Assembly: GCF_000688335.1 (NCBI RefSeq)
Contig: NZ_JHZX01000001.1
Location: 3,720,001-3,784,000, forward strand
Source of the DNA: Sediminibacter sp. Hel_I_10
GTDB taxonomy: Bacteria; Bacteroidota; Bacteroidia; Flavobacteriales; Flavobacteriaceae
DNA length: 64,000 nucleotides
Reading direction: 5' to 3'
Under the pieces are notes generated by a model. It searched no databases, had not been told where the DNA came from, and saw only the letters and a program-made list of their open reading frames with translations. Position 1 is the stretch's first letter. Each line of letters opens with the position of its first letter. Of the stretch, positions 37,172 through 44,829 are shown piece by piece. The translations under genes and the position numbers were made by a program.

Positions 37172-37179
37172 TTGTTACC
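37172..37179 (+). repeat. Detached right arm of R1 (GTTACC)
   Basis: GTTACC at 37174-37179 complements the opening GGTAAC of R1 (35833-35838). Without the element R1 would close as ATACACGGCTTTGTTACC, giving a 6-by-6 internal loop opposite GTAATT. Confidence 0.65.
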
Positions 37180-37523
37180 TAAAGTGCTTGGAATCTTGCA
37201 GATTTTAAAGAAACTTCGATTCAACCGATCTGCGAAGGAGTGAATTCCGCAACATAAAGATTAGATTTTTTAAGATAACGCTACAGATTTGAGTTCCGCA
37301 TCAGAGTTTTATTCAGGAAGAGTAATGGATTCCGTTTGAGTGAAGTCGTTTTTAGTTTTTTTTAATAATCTGAATTGATTTCCGATAGGATTTGAGTTAG
37401 AAGAATTCAGTTCTTTTGTCCGATTCGAGTAAGAATCCGCGTGAGATATTCAAGTTCTAATTACTGAACCAATTAAAAATCATTCTTCACGATTGACCGA
37501 TTTTGCGTGAATTCGGCATTTTA
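37180..37523. other. Gene-less cassette between R1 and R2
   Basis: 344 nt with no open frame of note on either strand. Its ends are inverted: GTTACCTAAAGTGC (37174-37187) against GCATTTTAGGTAAC (37516-37529), with one difference. Short motifs of the type GAnTTCCG recur inside it (for example gaattccgc, gagttccgc, gattccg). Either a decayed one-gene cassette or a non-coding one. Confidence 0.45.
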
Positions 37524-37719
37524 GGTAACGGCTCCGTATATGAAAAGTAGCGCTGAAAATGAGCTGTTACTTTTCGGATTTAGTACAAGCCGAATTTTTA
37601 AGTTTTACTATTTATTTTTATTTGGAAATCGTCAAATTTAAAAATTTGGCGACTTACCAAAAATGCCCGAACCTTTGTGTATGCAACTACTCGCGCTATT
37701 TTTTATATACAATGTTACC
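37524..37719 (+). repeat. Palindromic repeat R2, intact
   Basis: 196 bp. GGTAAC (37524-37529) pairs with GTTACC (37714-37719); outer stem GTATATGAAAAGTAGCGC (37536-37553) pairs with 37693-37710 over 18 positions with two G.U; inner stem GCCGAATTTTTAA (37589-37601) pairs with 37638-37650 with one G.U. The unpaired CTTTTCGGATTTA before the inner stem is shared with R3. The stop codon of the lipoprotein gene lies in the closing GTTACC arm. Confidence 0.85.
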
Positions 37720-38530
37720 TGCTGGCTTTTATGATGTCTGTCGTTTGGTCTGTTATACTTTTCGTTTGTAATTCAATGCTAAAAGCTTCTAATTCCGTTT
37801 TTAAATTCATTTCCATTTCCAGATAAAATTTGGTAAAGAATTGTTTTTCGATGTCATAGTTTATTTGTCCATTTCCAATTCCGTCCAATTCCATTTCGTA
37901 ATCTTTAGTGGCTGATTTTATAGTATAAATTTGGTCAAGGTCAAAATATCCAATTCCGTTTTCCACTTTTCTCAAAGTGTAAATTGAATTAATTTCCATT
38001 TCAATTGTCACATCTGCAATTGGCATTGACATTGGGTTTTTCTGCTCAAAACTTTCGCCAACTTTAATTTTTCTATTTGGATACTTGATTTGATTCATCA
38101 TTGATTCCATCGCTGGAAGTAATGTTCTCTTTTTTTCTTCCGTCATTGTCGTGGAAGAAATAGAATCAATTTTGGTTTTTCCGTCAACTGATTTTCCAAA
38201 AAATTTTGTTCCGCTAACTAAAGTCGGATTATTGGATTCTAACAATTCTATGTCAATCGGAAATTCATTTCCCTTCAGTTTTCCTGTTTTAGAAACACTT
38301 TTTAAAAGACTTGTGTCTTGCGTTATAGTTGGGTTTTCAATTCCGTTATTTTTTAAATTTTGCAGTATTTCGTCCGATGCAATATATTTTACATTGTTTA
38401 CCGAAATCTGTTTTTGGATCAACGTGTAATTGTAATTTGGTAAGTAACCAACTTTAAAATCAATTTCCTCTTGACTTTTACAAGAAGTAACTGATATTGT
38501 CAATAAAATAAGTAGGATTGTTTTCTTCAT
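37715..38530 (-). CDS. Lipoprotein of unknown function (cassette gene)
   Basis: 271 aa. Signal peptide MKKTILLILLTISVTSC with the lipobox Cys, then a mainly beta-strand body with many Lys/Glu and no motif I can name; the layout (VGESFEQKNPMSMPIADVTIEMEINSIYTL) recalls uncharacterised DUF6263-like lipoproteins. It is the only gene between R2 and R3 and its stop codon lies within the R2 arm. Antisense to the repeat orientation. Its promoter must lie in or next to R3, which begins 20 nt before the ATG. Confidence 0.75.
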   Translation of the reverse strand: MKKTILLILLTISVTSCKSQEEIDFKVGYLPNYNYTLIQKQISVNNVKYIASDEILQNLKNNGIENPTITQDTSLLKSVSKTGKLKGNEFPIDIELLESNNPTLVSGTKFFGKSVDGKTKIDSISSTTMTEEKKRTLLPAMESMMNQIKYPNRKIKVGESFEQKNPMSMPIADVTIEMEINSIYTLRKVENGIGYFDLDQIYTIKSATKDYEMELDGIGNGQINYDIEKQFFTKFYLEMEMNLKTELEAFSIELQTKSITDQTTDIIKASR

Positions 38531-38550
38531 TCGGGTTTTTTTAGCTTGCA

Positions 38551-38739
38551 GGTAACGGTCTTGTGTATGAAACGTAGCGTATAAATAAACACTAACTTTT
38601 CGGATTTATCACGAGCCGAATTTTTTATTTTTATGTTTAATTTTCTTTTCTAAATATAACCAAATAAAAAATTTGGCGTACTTTGTAAATATACAAAAAC
38701 CTCTCGGAAAGCCTATAATAGCTATGTTTTATACACGTT
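38551..38739 (+). repeat. Palindromic repeat R3, intact
   Basis: 189 bp. Opens GGTAACG like R1 and R2; outer stem GTGTATGAAACGTAGC (38563-38578) pairs with 38721-38736 (two G.U); inner stem GCCGAATTTTTTATTT (38615-38630) pairs with 38662-38677 (one G.U). Shares CTTTTCGGATTTA and CGAGCCGAATTTTT with R2. The right end closes with GTT (AAC/GTT) and runs straight into the inverted repeat of the restriction-modification segment. Confidence 0.85.
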
Positions 38740-38753
38740 GTTGTAAGTAGTGC
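38740..38753 (+). repeat. Left inverted repeat of the restriction-modification segment
   Basis: GTTGTAAGTAGTGC; matches in inverse orientation 42507-42520 with one difference. Between it and the HNH gene lies non-coding sequence with TTTAGTTCAAATGT (38789-38802) and GAGCGTTGGC (38803-38812), both repeated directly near the right end (42473-42486 and 42417-42426). Confidence 0.65.
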
Positions 38754-38877
38754 TTTTCACGTTCTGCTTGGTTTTCCGATGTTTCTTATTTAGTTCAAAT
38801 GTGAGCGTTGGCAAGACATACTCTTTTGCAATTTTTGGTGTAGCGTTGGCTGTAGCGAATTGCGAATGTGTATGGCT

Positions 38878-39954
38878 TTATGCTCTGGCATCTCTTTCAG
38901 TCATTAAATTTCTATGATAAGCCAGATAATTTTTTCTTTCGTCATTCAAAATATTGTTTTCAAGCCTATAGTCTTGCCAAAATTCCTTTACATCTTCTGC
39001 AATTCTATTAGAGAACAACATTTCTCCTTCGTCAGAAAATGAAATATATTTTAAGTCAAATAGAGAATCAATTGTTCTACTTAAAAGTAAGCCATTATTT
39101 GGGTCGTAGGCTTCATCTTCATTAGAATCAATAAACGGTTTTATATGACTTGCTATTAAAACAGGATATTCCAATTTTTCAAGCATACACAACCTATGAT
39201 TTTCGTAAATCAATTCAGATTCTTCAAATAATTGATTCTTGTAAAGAAGATGCATATATGGGTCTCTTCGTCTTGTTGGTATTTCTAATTCCTCTCCAAA
39301 TATTCTTTTCGCATCTTCCTCAAAATATAATTCATCCCTCACAAAAACTACATCATCAAGTTTTTTAAGAAAGTTTGTCAAATACCCAATTTGGTTATAT
39401 TTTCTTTCTACAAAACCTATGTCTCTTGCATCTGATACATAACTATTTAATTCTTCTTGATTTATAAAGCCTTTCTCTATAGTTGAAATATCTACAAGCA
39501 TTAATGCAAGAATTTCTTCTTTTGATAGCTTGCCTACTTCTATTAATGTTTTTATCAAAAAATTAATTTGACTCCAGTTATGATTAACAGTTACTCCACT
39601 ATTGAACTTTGCATTTGAGTAAACAATTTTTGAAAACAAAGTGTTTCTTTTTTTGTTAGTTCTAGCTTCTAAAAAATCTTTGGTGTTTGAGTGATAAGAT
39701 TGAAGATGATAGTTTATAAAACCTAACTTAACAAATTGATTAATGCTTTTGCGTACTGAACCCATATCTGTTTTAGGGTAATTTTGATTAACAATATCTT
39801 GTAAATCACTATAAAGTTCAGTTGAAAATTCTTCTCCAGAATGCTCGTCAATAAAGTCAGTTATTAATTGTAAAGTTCCTCTAAATCTGTCTCCGTGAAT
39901 ATCTGTGTACTCAACTGTTAACTTCCAATAGTTCTCATAATTCTGCTGTGGCAT
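38878..39954 (-). CDS. HNH endonuclease, predicted restriction enzyme
   Basis: 358 aa. The C-terminal third carries an HNH domain of the HNH_2 type: VLIASHIKPFIDSNEDEAYDPNNGLLLSRTIDSLFDLKYISFSD, with the conserved SHIKPF, the DPNNGLLLS loop and the final DxLFD. The N-terminal two thirds is helical and probably reads DNA. Starting at ATG 39954 gives a 20-nt overlap with the upstream methyltransferase; longer in-frame starts exist up to 40077 but run deep into that gene. Last gene of the operon, so the nuclease is made with its methyltransferases. HNH restriction enzymes with two methyltransferases include HphI. Confidence 0.8.
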   Translation of the reverse strand: MPQQNYENYWKLTVEYTDIHGDRFRGTLQLITDFIDEHSGEEFSTELYSDLQDIVNQNYPKTDMGSVRKSINQFVKLGFINYHLQSYHSNTKDFLEARTNKKRNTLFSKIVYSNAKFNSGVTVNHNWSQINFLIKTLIEVGKLSKEEILALMLVDISTIEKGFINQEELNSYVSDARDIGFVERKYNQIGYLTNFLKKLDDVVFVRDELYFEEDAKRIFGEELEIPTRRRDPYMHLLYKNQLFEESELIYENHRLCMLEKLEYPVLIASHIKPFIDSNEDEAYDPNNGLLLSRTIDSLFDLKYISFSDEGEMLFSNRIAEDVKEFWQDYRLENNILNDERKNYLAYHRNLMTERDARA

Positions 39955-40984
39955 AATCTTTTTTAATATTTTTTTGAGATAGTTCATTTTTAACAATGAA
40001 TAAATATTCCTTATTAGTTTCTTTTTTTTCTTTTCCTGTGATTTTGTAAACGTGTTTTCTTTCAATGACTTGCACATTGTCTGAATACTTTTTTAACAAA
40101 TAAAGAAGTTCATCTTTTGAAGGATAGGAAGAGTTATTATAGCTTAAATACCAATATTTAAAATTTGATAATTTTGAGAATAATTTGTCAAATAATTCAA
40201 CTGCAATTTTTTTATTAATAAAATTGTTTTCAAAAGGTTCTGTTTTTTTTGAGGTAATAAAATCATCTACTAAACCATAAAACCCAAAGTAATTATTCAT
40301 TGTGCCTGTGTATGGTGGGTCTAAATAAATAACATCTGCTGAAACTGTATCTAACAAATTAAAAATATCATCATTATATGCTTTGTTTTTTTTGTTGTTG
40401 TTAAATACAGCATTGTTATAGTCATCTAAATTTTTCAAGAAATGAAATTTGAATGATTGGTTGTGATAAGCTCTTCTTCGTTTGTACTTTTCATAACTGT
40501 ATTCTTCATCTCGTAATTGAACAATTTTATCCCAATTAAGATTAAAGCGAGAATATGGCATTTTTCTAATCATAGCTCTTCTGATTAGGGTAAAAGCCAA
40601 TGATTTTTTTTCTTCTGAATCTAACTTCTCAATGTTATTTCTATATAAATCAAGTTCTTTACATTCTTTTGGAAAAAAATAAACTTCTGAATAATTTTTA
40701 AACATAAAACCCTCAAAAGGTTCGCCTGAAAATATTAAATCAATATCTTGCTTGTTAAGAAGCGTTTTGTTGTTTTTTATTAATGCGTTAGCAATATGAT
40801 AGTTTATTTTTAAAATATCATTTGTATAAACTTCTAAACCTCTACATTTAGCCTCGTAGCTTAAAGAACAGCCTCCAGAAAAAGCATCAAAAAGTGTTTC
40901 CGCATCTTGTGGGAATTGGTCGCAAATCCATTTTGCAATTTTTTCTTTATTGCCAATATAATTGACTTTAGGATATTTAAACAT
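39935..40984 (-). CDS. D12-class N6-adenine DNA methyltransferase
   Basis: 349 aa. N-terminal YIGNKEKIAKWI and the SAM-binding FDAFSGGCSLSYEAK (motif I), catalytic motif IV VIYLDPPYTG (DPPY). Order I then IV and the helical insertion (RRAMIRKMPYSRFN) fit the Dam-like D12/alpha class. Methylates adenine N6, here presumably one strand of the restriction site. Overlaps the C5 methyltransferase upstream by 8 nt and the HNH gene downstream by 20 nt. Confidence 0.9.
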   Translation of the reverse strand: MFKYPKVNYIGNKEKIAKWICDQFPQDAETLFDAFSGGCSLSYEAKCRGLEVYTNDILKINYHIANALIKNNKTLLNKQDIDLIFSGEPFEGFMFKNYSEVYFFPKECKELDLYRNNIEKLDSEEKKSLAFTLIRRAMIRKMPYSRFNLNWDKIVQLRDEEYSYEKYKRRRAYHNQSFKFHFLKNLDDYNNAVFNNNKKNKAYNDDIFNLLDTVSADVIYLDPPYTGTMNNYFGFYGLVDDFITSKKTEPFENNFINKKIAVELFDKLFSKLSNFKYWYLSYNNSSYPSKDELLYLLKKYSDNVQVIERKHVYKITGKEKKETNKEYLFIVKNELSQKNIKKDYATAEL

Positions 40985-41975
40985 TTCCGTTCATTTTGAT
41001 AATTACTTTTGCAATCGCTTCCGCCATTTTAGGTGGAACCGAATTGCCTACTTGTTGTTGTTGCGATATTCTATTTCCTTTAAATATAAAATCATCGGGA
41101 AATGATTGCAATTTTGCAAGTTCTCGAACTGTTAAAGCTCTATTCTGTTCGTAATGAAAAATTTTACGCATATCACCTGTTACACAAACCGAAGGTTTGT
41201 CACTTGCGTATTTAATATATTTTCTAACATCACCAGATTTTGGTCTTATTTTTACGGGAATCTCGTTTCTATCTCCACCATCAGAAACATAGCTCATTTT
41301 GTTTAGCATTTGTTCTGAATGCGACATTGCAATATGGTTAGGAATCGAAGATTCCTCACCAGATTCTAATTTAGGATATTTTGACAATGCTTCTTTTACA
41401 GAAATATAATTTTCCACTTCTTTTGGTGGAAATTCAATTTTTTGGTTTGTTGAAGTACCAATAAAAATTACTCTTTTCCTAACTTGTGGAACACCATAAT
41501 CTGCTGAATTTAAAATTTTACAATCTACGTTATATCCGAGTTTTTCGAAATCTTTTATTATTTCGTTTCTTGTTTCGCCTTTGTTGTGAGTGTACAATCT
41601 TGCAACATTCTCCATCACAAAGAATTTTGGTTTTATAATTTTTACAACTCTTACAAATTCTTTAAATAATCTATTTCTTGGGTCGTCAACAAACTTTCTA
41701 CCAATATTTCCTGCAATACTGAATCCTTGGCAAGGTGGTCCACCAATTACAACATCTATTTCGTCAAACTCTTTAAGATATTTTATTTCAGAGTCAGATA
41801 ACTCACAAATATCTTTCTCGATAAGTTGATGATTTGAAAAATTATGTTTGTACGTTTCACAAAATCGTGGTTCAATATCAATGGAAAATACATTTTGAAA
41901 ACCTTTGTTGTCAAAGCCTAATGAGAAGCCACCAGCACCTGAAAACAAGTCTATATATTTTAGTTTAGTTTTCAT
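40977..41975 (-). CDS. DNA (cytosine-5)-methyltransferase
   Basis: 332 aa with the ten C5 motifs in order: DLFSGAGGFSLGF (I), VIGGPPCQGFSIAG with the catalytic Cys (IV), FFVMENVARL (VI), YGVPQVRKRVIFIG (VIII), RALTVRELAKLQSFPDDF (IX) and GNSVPP (X). Short target-recognition region between VIII and IX, consistent with a 4-5 bp site. Its start overlaps the HTH stop (ATGA). Two methyltransferases of different chemistry in one operon imply an asymmetric recognition sequence. Confidence 0.93.
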   Translation of the reverse strand: MKTKLKYIDLFSGAGGFSLGFDNKGFQNVFSIDIEPRFCETYKHNFSNHQLIEKDICELSDSEIKYLKEFDEIDVVIGGPPCQGFSIAGNIGRKFVDDPRNRLFKEFVRVVKIIKPKFFVMENVARLYTHNKGETRNEIIKDFEKLGYNVDCKILNSADYGVPQVRKRVIFIGTSTNQKIEFPPKEVENYISVKEALSKYPKLESGEESSIPNHIAMSHSEQMLNKMSYVSDGGDRNEIPVKIRPKSGDVRKYIKYASDKPSVCVTGDMRKIFHYEQNRALTVRELAKLQSFPDDFIFKGNRISQQQQVGNSVPPKMAEAIAKVIIKMNGNV

Positions 41976-42295
41976 AAATCTAATTCAGCTTGTTTAACAT
42001 TTGTATTCTTTATGTAATTTGCGGTATCTTCTGCTACTGAAAAAATAGAATCCGAACATTTGTATTTAAAGGCTTCTCTCGCAAATTTATCAGCAAAGAA
42101 CAAGTCCGTTATTTTTTGTAATTCATATTCAAATAGAGTAGCGAGTGATTTTAATTTAGATTTACTGAATTTTTGAGTTCCGTTTTCAATTCTGCTAATT
42201 GCACTTGAATTAATTCCGATTTTTGCTCCAAATTCGGTTTGTGTCCATTCTCTTTTCTCTCTTTCAGTTTTAATGAAATGTCCGAAACTTGCCAT
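41972..42295 (-). CDS. XRE-type HTH regulator of the restriction-modification operon
   Basis: 107 aa. N-terminal helix-turn-helix (residues about 8-65): FIKTEREKREWTQTEFGAKIGINSSAISRIENGTQKFSKSKLKSLATLF. First gene of the operon, overlapping the C5 methyltransferase by 4 nt (ATGA). Position and size fit a C-type controller or repressor, although the C-terminal 40 residues are longer than in classic C proteins. Alternative: a general XRE regulator carried with the cassette. Confidence 0.82.
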   Translation of the reverse strand: MASFGHFIKTEREKREWTQTEFGAKIGINSSAISRIENGTQKFSKSKLKSLATLFEYELQKITDLFFADKFAREAFKYKCSDSIFSVAEDTANYIKNTNVKQAELDL

Positions 42296-42335
42296 ATTTA
42301 TAGTTTTATCAAAAAAGGATTTGACCTATTTTTAG

Positions 42336-42369
42336 CAAATGTAACAATAATTTGCGATTTTTATATCAA
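42336..42369 (-). promoter_or_regulatory. Promoter of the restriction-modification operon, TTG-N23-TACATTTG
   Basis: On the minus strand TTG (42367-42369) and TACATTTG (42336-42343), about 40 nt before the HTH start. It is the only promoter-like site in the operon; the nuclease gene has none of its own. Confidence 0.55.
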
Positions 42370-42506
42370 GTTTGTTGTTTTTTTTGCGGTGGAAAGAAAC
42401 AGCTCTTTTATTTTTTGAGCGTTGGCTGAAGTGTTAGGGAAAAAATAAATGTGCTGTTTGTGCGTTGGATTTTTTAGTTCAAATGTTCAATTTTAGCTCG
42501 ATTTCC

Positions 42507-42520
42507 GCATTACTTACAAC
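42507..42520 (-). repeat. Right inverted repeat of the restriction-modification segment
   Basis: GCATTACTTACAAC, the inverse of 38740-38753 (13 of 14). Marks the right limit of the island; the 100 nt beyond it lead to the cyclophilin gene and hold no repeat. Confidence 0.65.
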
Positions 42521-42619
42521 TAGTTATATCTCATCAAATATAACAGTTAATACATGAAATTTACGGGATAAACCAACATTGAGCTTATTTTTACAAAATT
42601 AGAATTTAATAAAATTTCA

Positions 42620-43336
42620 CTAATCTAAGATCTCAACCCGCTCTATATAAATGTTGCGTAAAGGCCAATCAGCATCATCCGTTTTTACACTGGCAATCTT
42701 ATCTGCAACGTCAATTCCGTCAATGACTCTTCCAAAAATAGTGTAATCACCATCAAGTTGGTAAACATCGCGTAACGTGATAAAAAACTCGTAAGGGGAT
42801 GCCAATTTATAAGGATTGTCTATATCACTACTGGGCATTGAAATTACACCTCTGTCATGATGAAAACCGCGCTTGGTATCGGTTGGCAGTAAGTATTTTC
42901 CAATATCGTTTCGTTTCCCCATCACCTCACGATTGTCGGTACTACCGCCTTGAATGATATAGTCTTTTATGACCCTGTAAAACTGCGTACTGTCAAAATA
43001 ATGTTGCTTGGCCAAAAAAATAAAGTTTGCTCTGTGAAACTTGGTTTCATCAAACAGCAAAATGTCAATATTGCCATATTTTGTAACGAGACGCACCTTG
43101 TTTTCCTTATTCTCTTTTTCATACTGAAGAAAGAATTCCATCGCATTTTTATCATTGAGTAGCGGATGTTTACGTTGCTGTACATCAGACATCGTGTCTT
43201 GAACCACGGCTTCTTGCTCTTCTACAGTAGTACTATCAACAACTTTCTCGGTATTTTTAAGACTGGATTTTTTATCTTCACAATTCGTTAAAAAAACTAA
43301 CAGAATAATAAAGCGTAAGAGTTTTAAGGGCATCAT
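42620..43336 (-). CDS. Cyclophilin-type peptidyl-prolyl isomerase lipoprotein
   Basis: 238 aa. Signal peptide with lipobox (FIILLVFLTNC) then a charged linker to about residue 70. Cyclophilin domain: VRLVTKYGNIDILLFDET, HRANFIFLAKQHYFDSTQFYRVIKDYIIQGGSTDN, GVISMPSSDIDNP, SPYEFFITL and YTIFGRVIDGIDVADKIA. Catalyses proline isomerisation in periplasmic or outer-membrane protein folding. The start codon (43334-43336, or ATG 43331-43333) overlaps the divergent Nudix start. Confidence 0.9.
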   Translation of the reverse strand: MMPLKLLRFIILLVFLTNCEDKKSSLKNTEKVVDSTTVEEQEAVVQDTMSDVQQRKHPLLNDKNAMEFFLQYEKENKENKVRLVTKYGNIDILLFDETKFHRANFIFLAKQHYFDSTQFYRVIKDYIIQGGSTDNREVMGKRNDIGKYLLPTDTKRGFHHDRGVISMPSSDIDNPYKLASPYEFFITLRDVYQLDGDYTIFGRVIDGIDVADKIASVKTDDADWPLRNIYIERVEILD

Positions 43337-43976
43337 GGATTTTACAACATTTAAGGAAACAATTTCAAAAATAATTAATCTAGAGCTTTTGGGCGAATCC
43401 TCTCAGTTTAAAATGTCACCGCCATTTAGAAAAGAACTTATTGATGAAAATAGAGCGGCCATGAAAACAGCAAAAAGAGCAGGAGTAATGGCACTATTTT
43501 ATCCTAACTATAACCATGAAACACACCTCATTCTTATCTTAAGAAAAACCTACAAAGGCGTACATTCGGCACAAGTCGGGTTTCCTGGCGGAAAGTTTGA
43601 AAGCTCAGACCCATCTTTAGAATATACCGCTTTACGTGAAACGGAAGAAGAAATAGGCGTTCCTGTGCAAGATATCTCAGTGATTAAAGCCATGAGTCCT
43701 TTATATATTCCTCCTAGTAATTTTACCGTAGCGCCTTTTATCGGAATTACGCAAGCGACTCCCAAGTTTGTCAAACAAGATTCGGAGGTTGAAGAACTTA
43801 TAGAAGTAAAATTATCCGATTTTTTAAATGAAAACAGCACAACAGAAGTCAGCGTAATGACCTCCATGAAAAAAGAATTGAATGTGCCAGCTTTCAAACT
43901 GAATGGTTATACCGTCTGGGGCGCTACAGCCATGATGTTGAGTGAGGTAAAAGACTTGTTAAAAATGGTGTTCTGA
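43335..43976 (+). CDS. Nudix hydrolase, CoA pyrophosphatase-like (NudL type)
   Basis: 213 aa. Contains HSAQVGFPGGKFESSDPSLEYTALRETEEEIGV: the UPF0035 motif fused to the Nudix box (RETxEEIG). Such proteins hydrolyse CoA derivatives to 3',5'-ADP and phosphopantetheine. The N-terminal MDFTTFKETISKI and SQFKMSPPFRKEL fit flavobacterial relatives, which supports the ATG at 43335 even though it overlaps the divergent cyclophilin start. 44 nt before the acyltransferase gene. Confidence 0.9.
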   Translation: MDFTTFKETISKIINLELLGESSQFKMSPPFRKELIDENRAAMKTAKRAGVMALFYPNYNHETHLILILRKTYKGVHSAQVGFPGGKFESSDPSLEYTALRETEEEIGVPVQDISVIKAMSPLYIPPSNFTVAPFIGITQATPKFVKQDSEVEELIEVKLSDFLNENSTTEVSVMTSMKKELNVPAFKLNGYTVWGATAMMLSEVKDLLKMVF

Positions 43977-43990
43977 GCATTAGATTTTCG

Positions 43991-43998
43991 TAGTTTTG
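43991..43998 (+). promoter_or_regulatory. -7 box (TAGTTTTG) of the acyltransferase gene
   Basis: TAGTTTTG fits TAnnTTTG, 22 nt before the ATG at 44021. No -33 element at normal spacing. Confidence 0.45.
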
Positions 43999-44020
43999 AT
44001 ACTGGCTTTAAACTAAATGA

Positions 44021-44821
44021 ATGGGATTATTTAAGAAAAACCCTTTTGGGCATATACTTTTTATTAAAAAATGGTTGATCAGAATCTTGGGAGCGTTGAC
44101 TCACCAAAGATTTAGAGGGTTTAATGAGCTACAGATTGACGGCTCAGAAATTATTAAAAATCTTCCAGAGAATAACGTATTATTTATTTCTAACCACCAA
44201 ACTTACTTTGCAGATGTTATTGCAATGTTTCATGTTTTTAATGCAAGTTTGAGTAATCGTGACGATTCCATAAAGAATATCGGTTATTTGTGGAACCCAA
44301 AACTGAATATTTATTACGTTGCTGCAAAGGAAACGATGAAATCTGGTCTTCTGCCAAAAATATTGGCTTACGTTGGTTCTGTAAGTATTGAACGCACGTG
44401 GAGGGCAGAAGGTAAAAACATCAACCGCCAAGTAAAAATGAGTGATATCTCAAGTATAGGAAAAGCATTGAATGATGGCTGGGTCATCACATTTCCGCAG
44501 GGAACCACCACACCATTTAAACCAATTAGAAAAGGAACGGCTCACATTATTAAACGCTATAAACCTGTAGTGGTGCCCATTGTAATCGATGGATTTAGAA
44601 GATCGTTTGACAAGAAGGGATTAAGGGTTAAAAAGAAAAACATATTTCAATCTATGGAGATTAAAGCGCCATTGGATATTGATTATGAAAATGAATCTAT
44701 CGACTCTATTGTAGAAAAAATAGAATACGCTATTGAACAGCATCCTTCATTTTTAAAGGTGATTTCAAAAGAAGAGTTAGAAGAAAAAGAGCGCTTAAAC
44801 CAAGAACTCCGTAACTGGTAA
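44021..44821 (+). CDS. 1-acyl-sn-glycerol-3-phosphate acyltransferase (PlsC family)
   Basis: Predicted membrane-associated lysophosphatidate acyltransferase making phosphatidic acid. Motif I SNHQTYFADVI (HX4D catalytic), motif II region GSVSIERTW, motif III FPQGTTTPFKPIRKGTAHI (variant of FPEGTRS) and motif IV VVVPIVIDGF. The Gln for Glu in FPQG is unusual and could mark a related acyltransferase (for example an ornithine-lipid enzyme). 266 aa; hydrophobic N-terminus HILFIKKWLIRILGAL. Confidence 0.85.
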   Translation: MGLFKKNPFGHILFIKKWLIRILGALTHQRFRGFNELQIDGSEIIKNLPENNVLFISNHQTYFADVIAMFHVFNASLSNRDDSIKNIGYLWNPKLNIYYVAAKETMKSGLLPKILAYVGSVSIERTWRAEGKNINRQVKMSDISSIGKALNDGWVITFPQGTTTPFKPIRKGTAHIIKRYKPVVVPIVIDGFRRSFDKKGLRVKKKNIFQSMEIKAPLDIDYENESIDSIVEKIEYAIEQHPSFLKVISKEELEEKERLNQELRNW

Positions 44822-44829
44822 TACACCAG

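Noticed and set aside
37524..38739. R2 and R3 as integron attC sites
   Set aside because: Size and hairpin form are similar, but the core sequences are GGTAACG/GTTACC and GTTGT, not RYYYAAC/GTTRRRY, and no integron integrase gene is in the window.
35833..38739. Repeats R1-R3 as a CRISPR array
   Set aside because: Only three copies, about 120-200 bp each, separated by gene-sized segments, and no cas genes.
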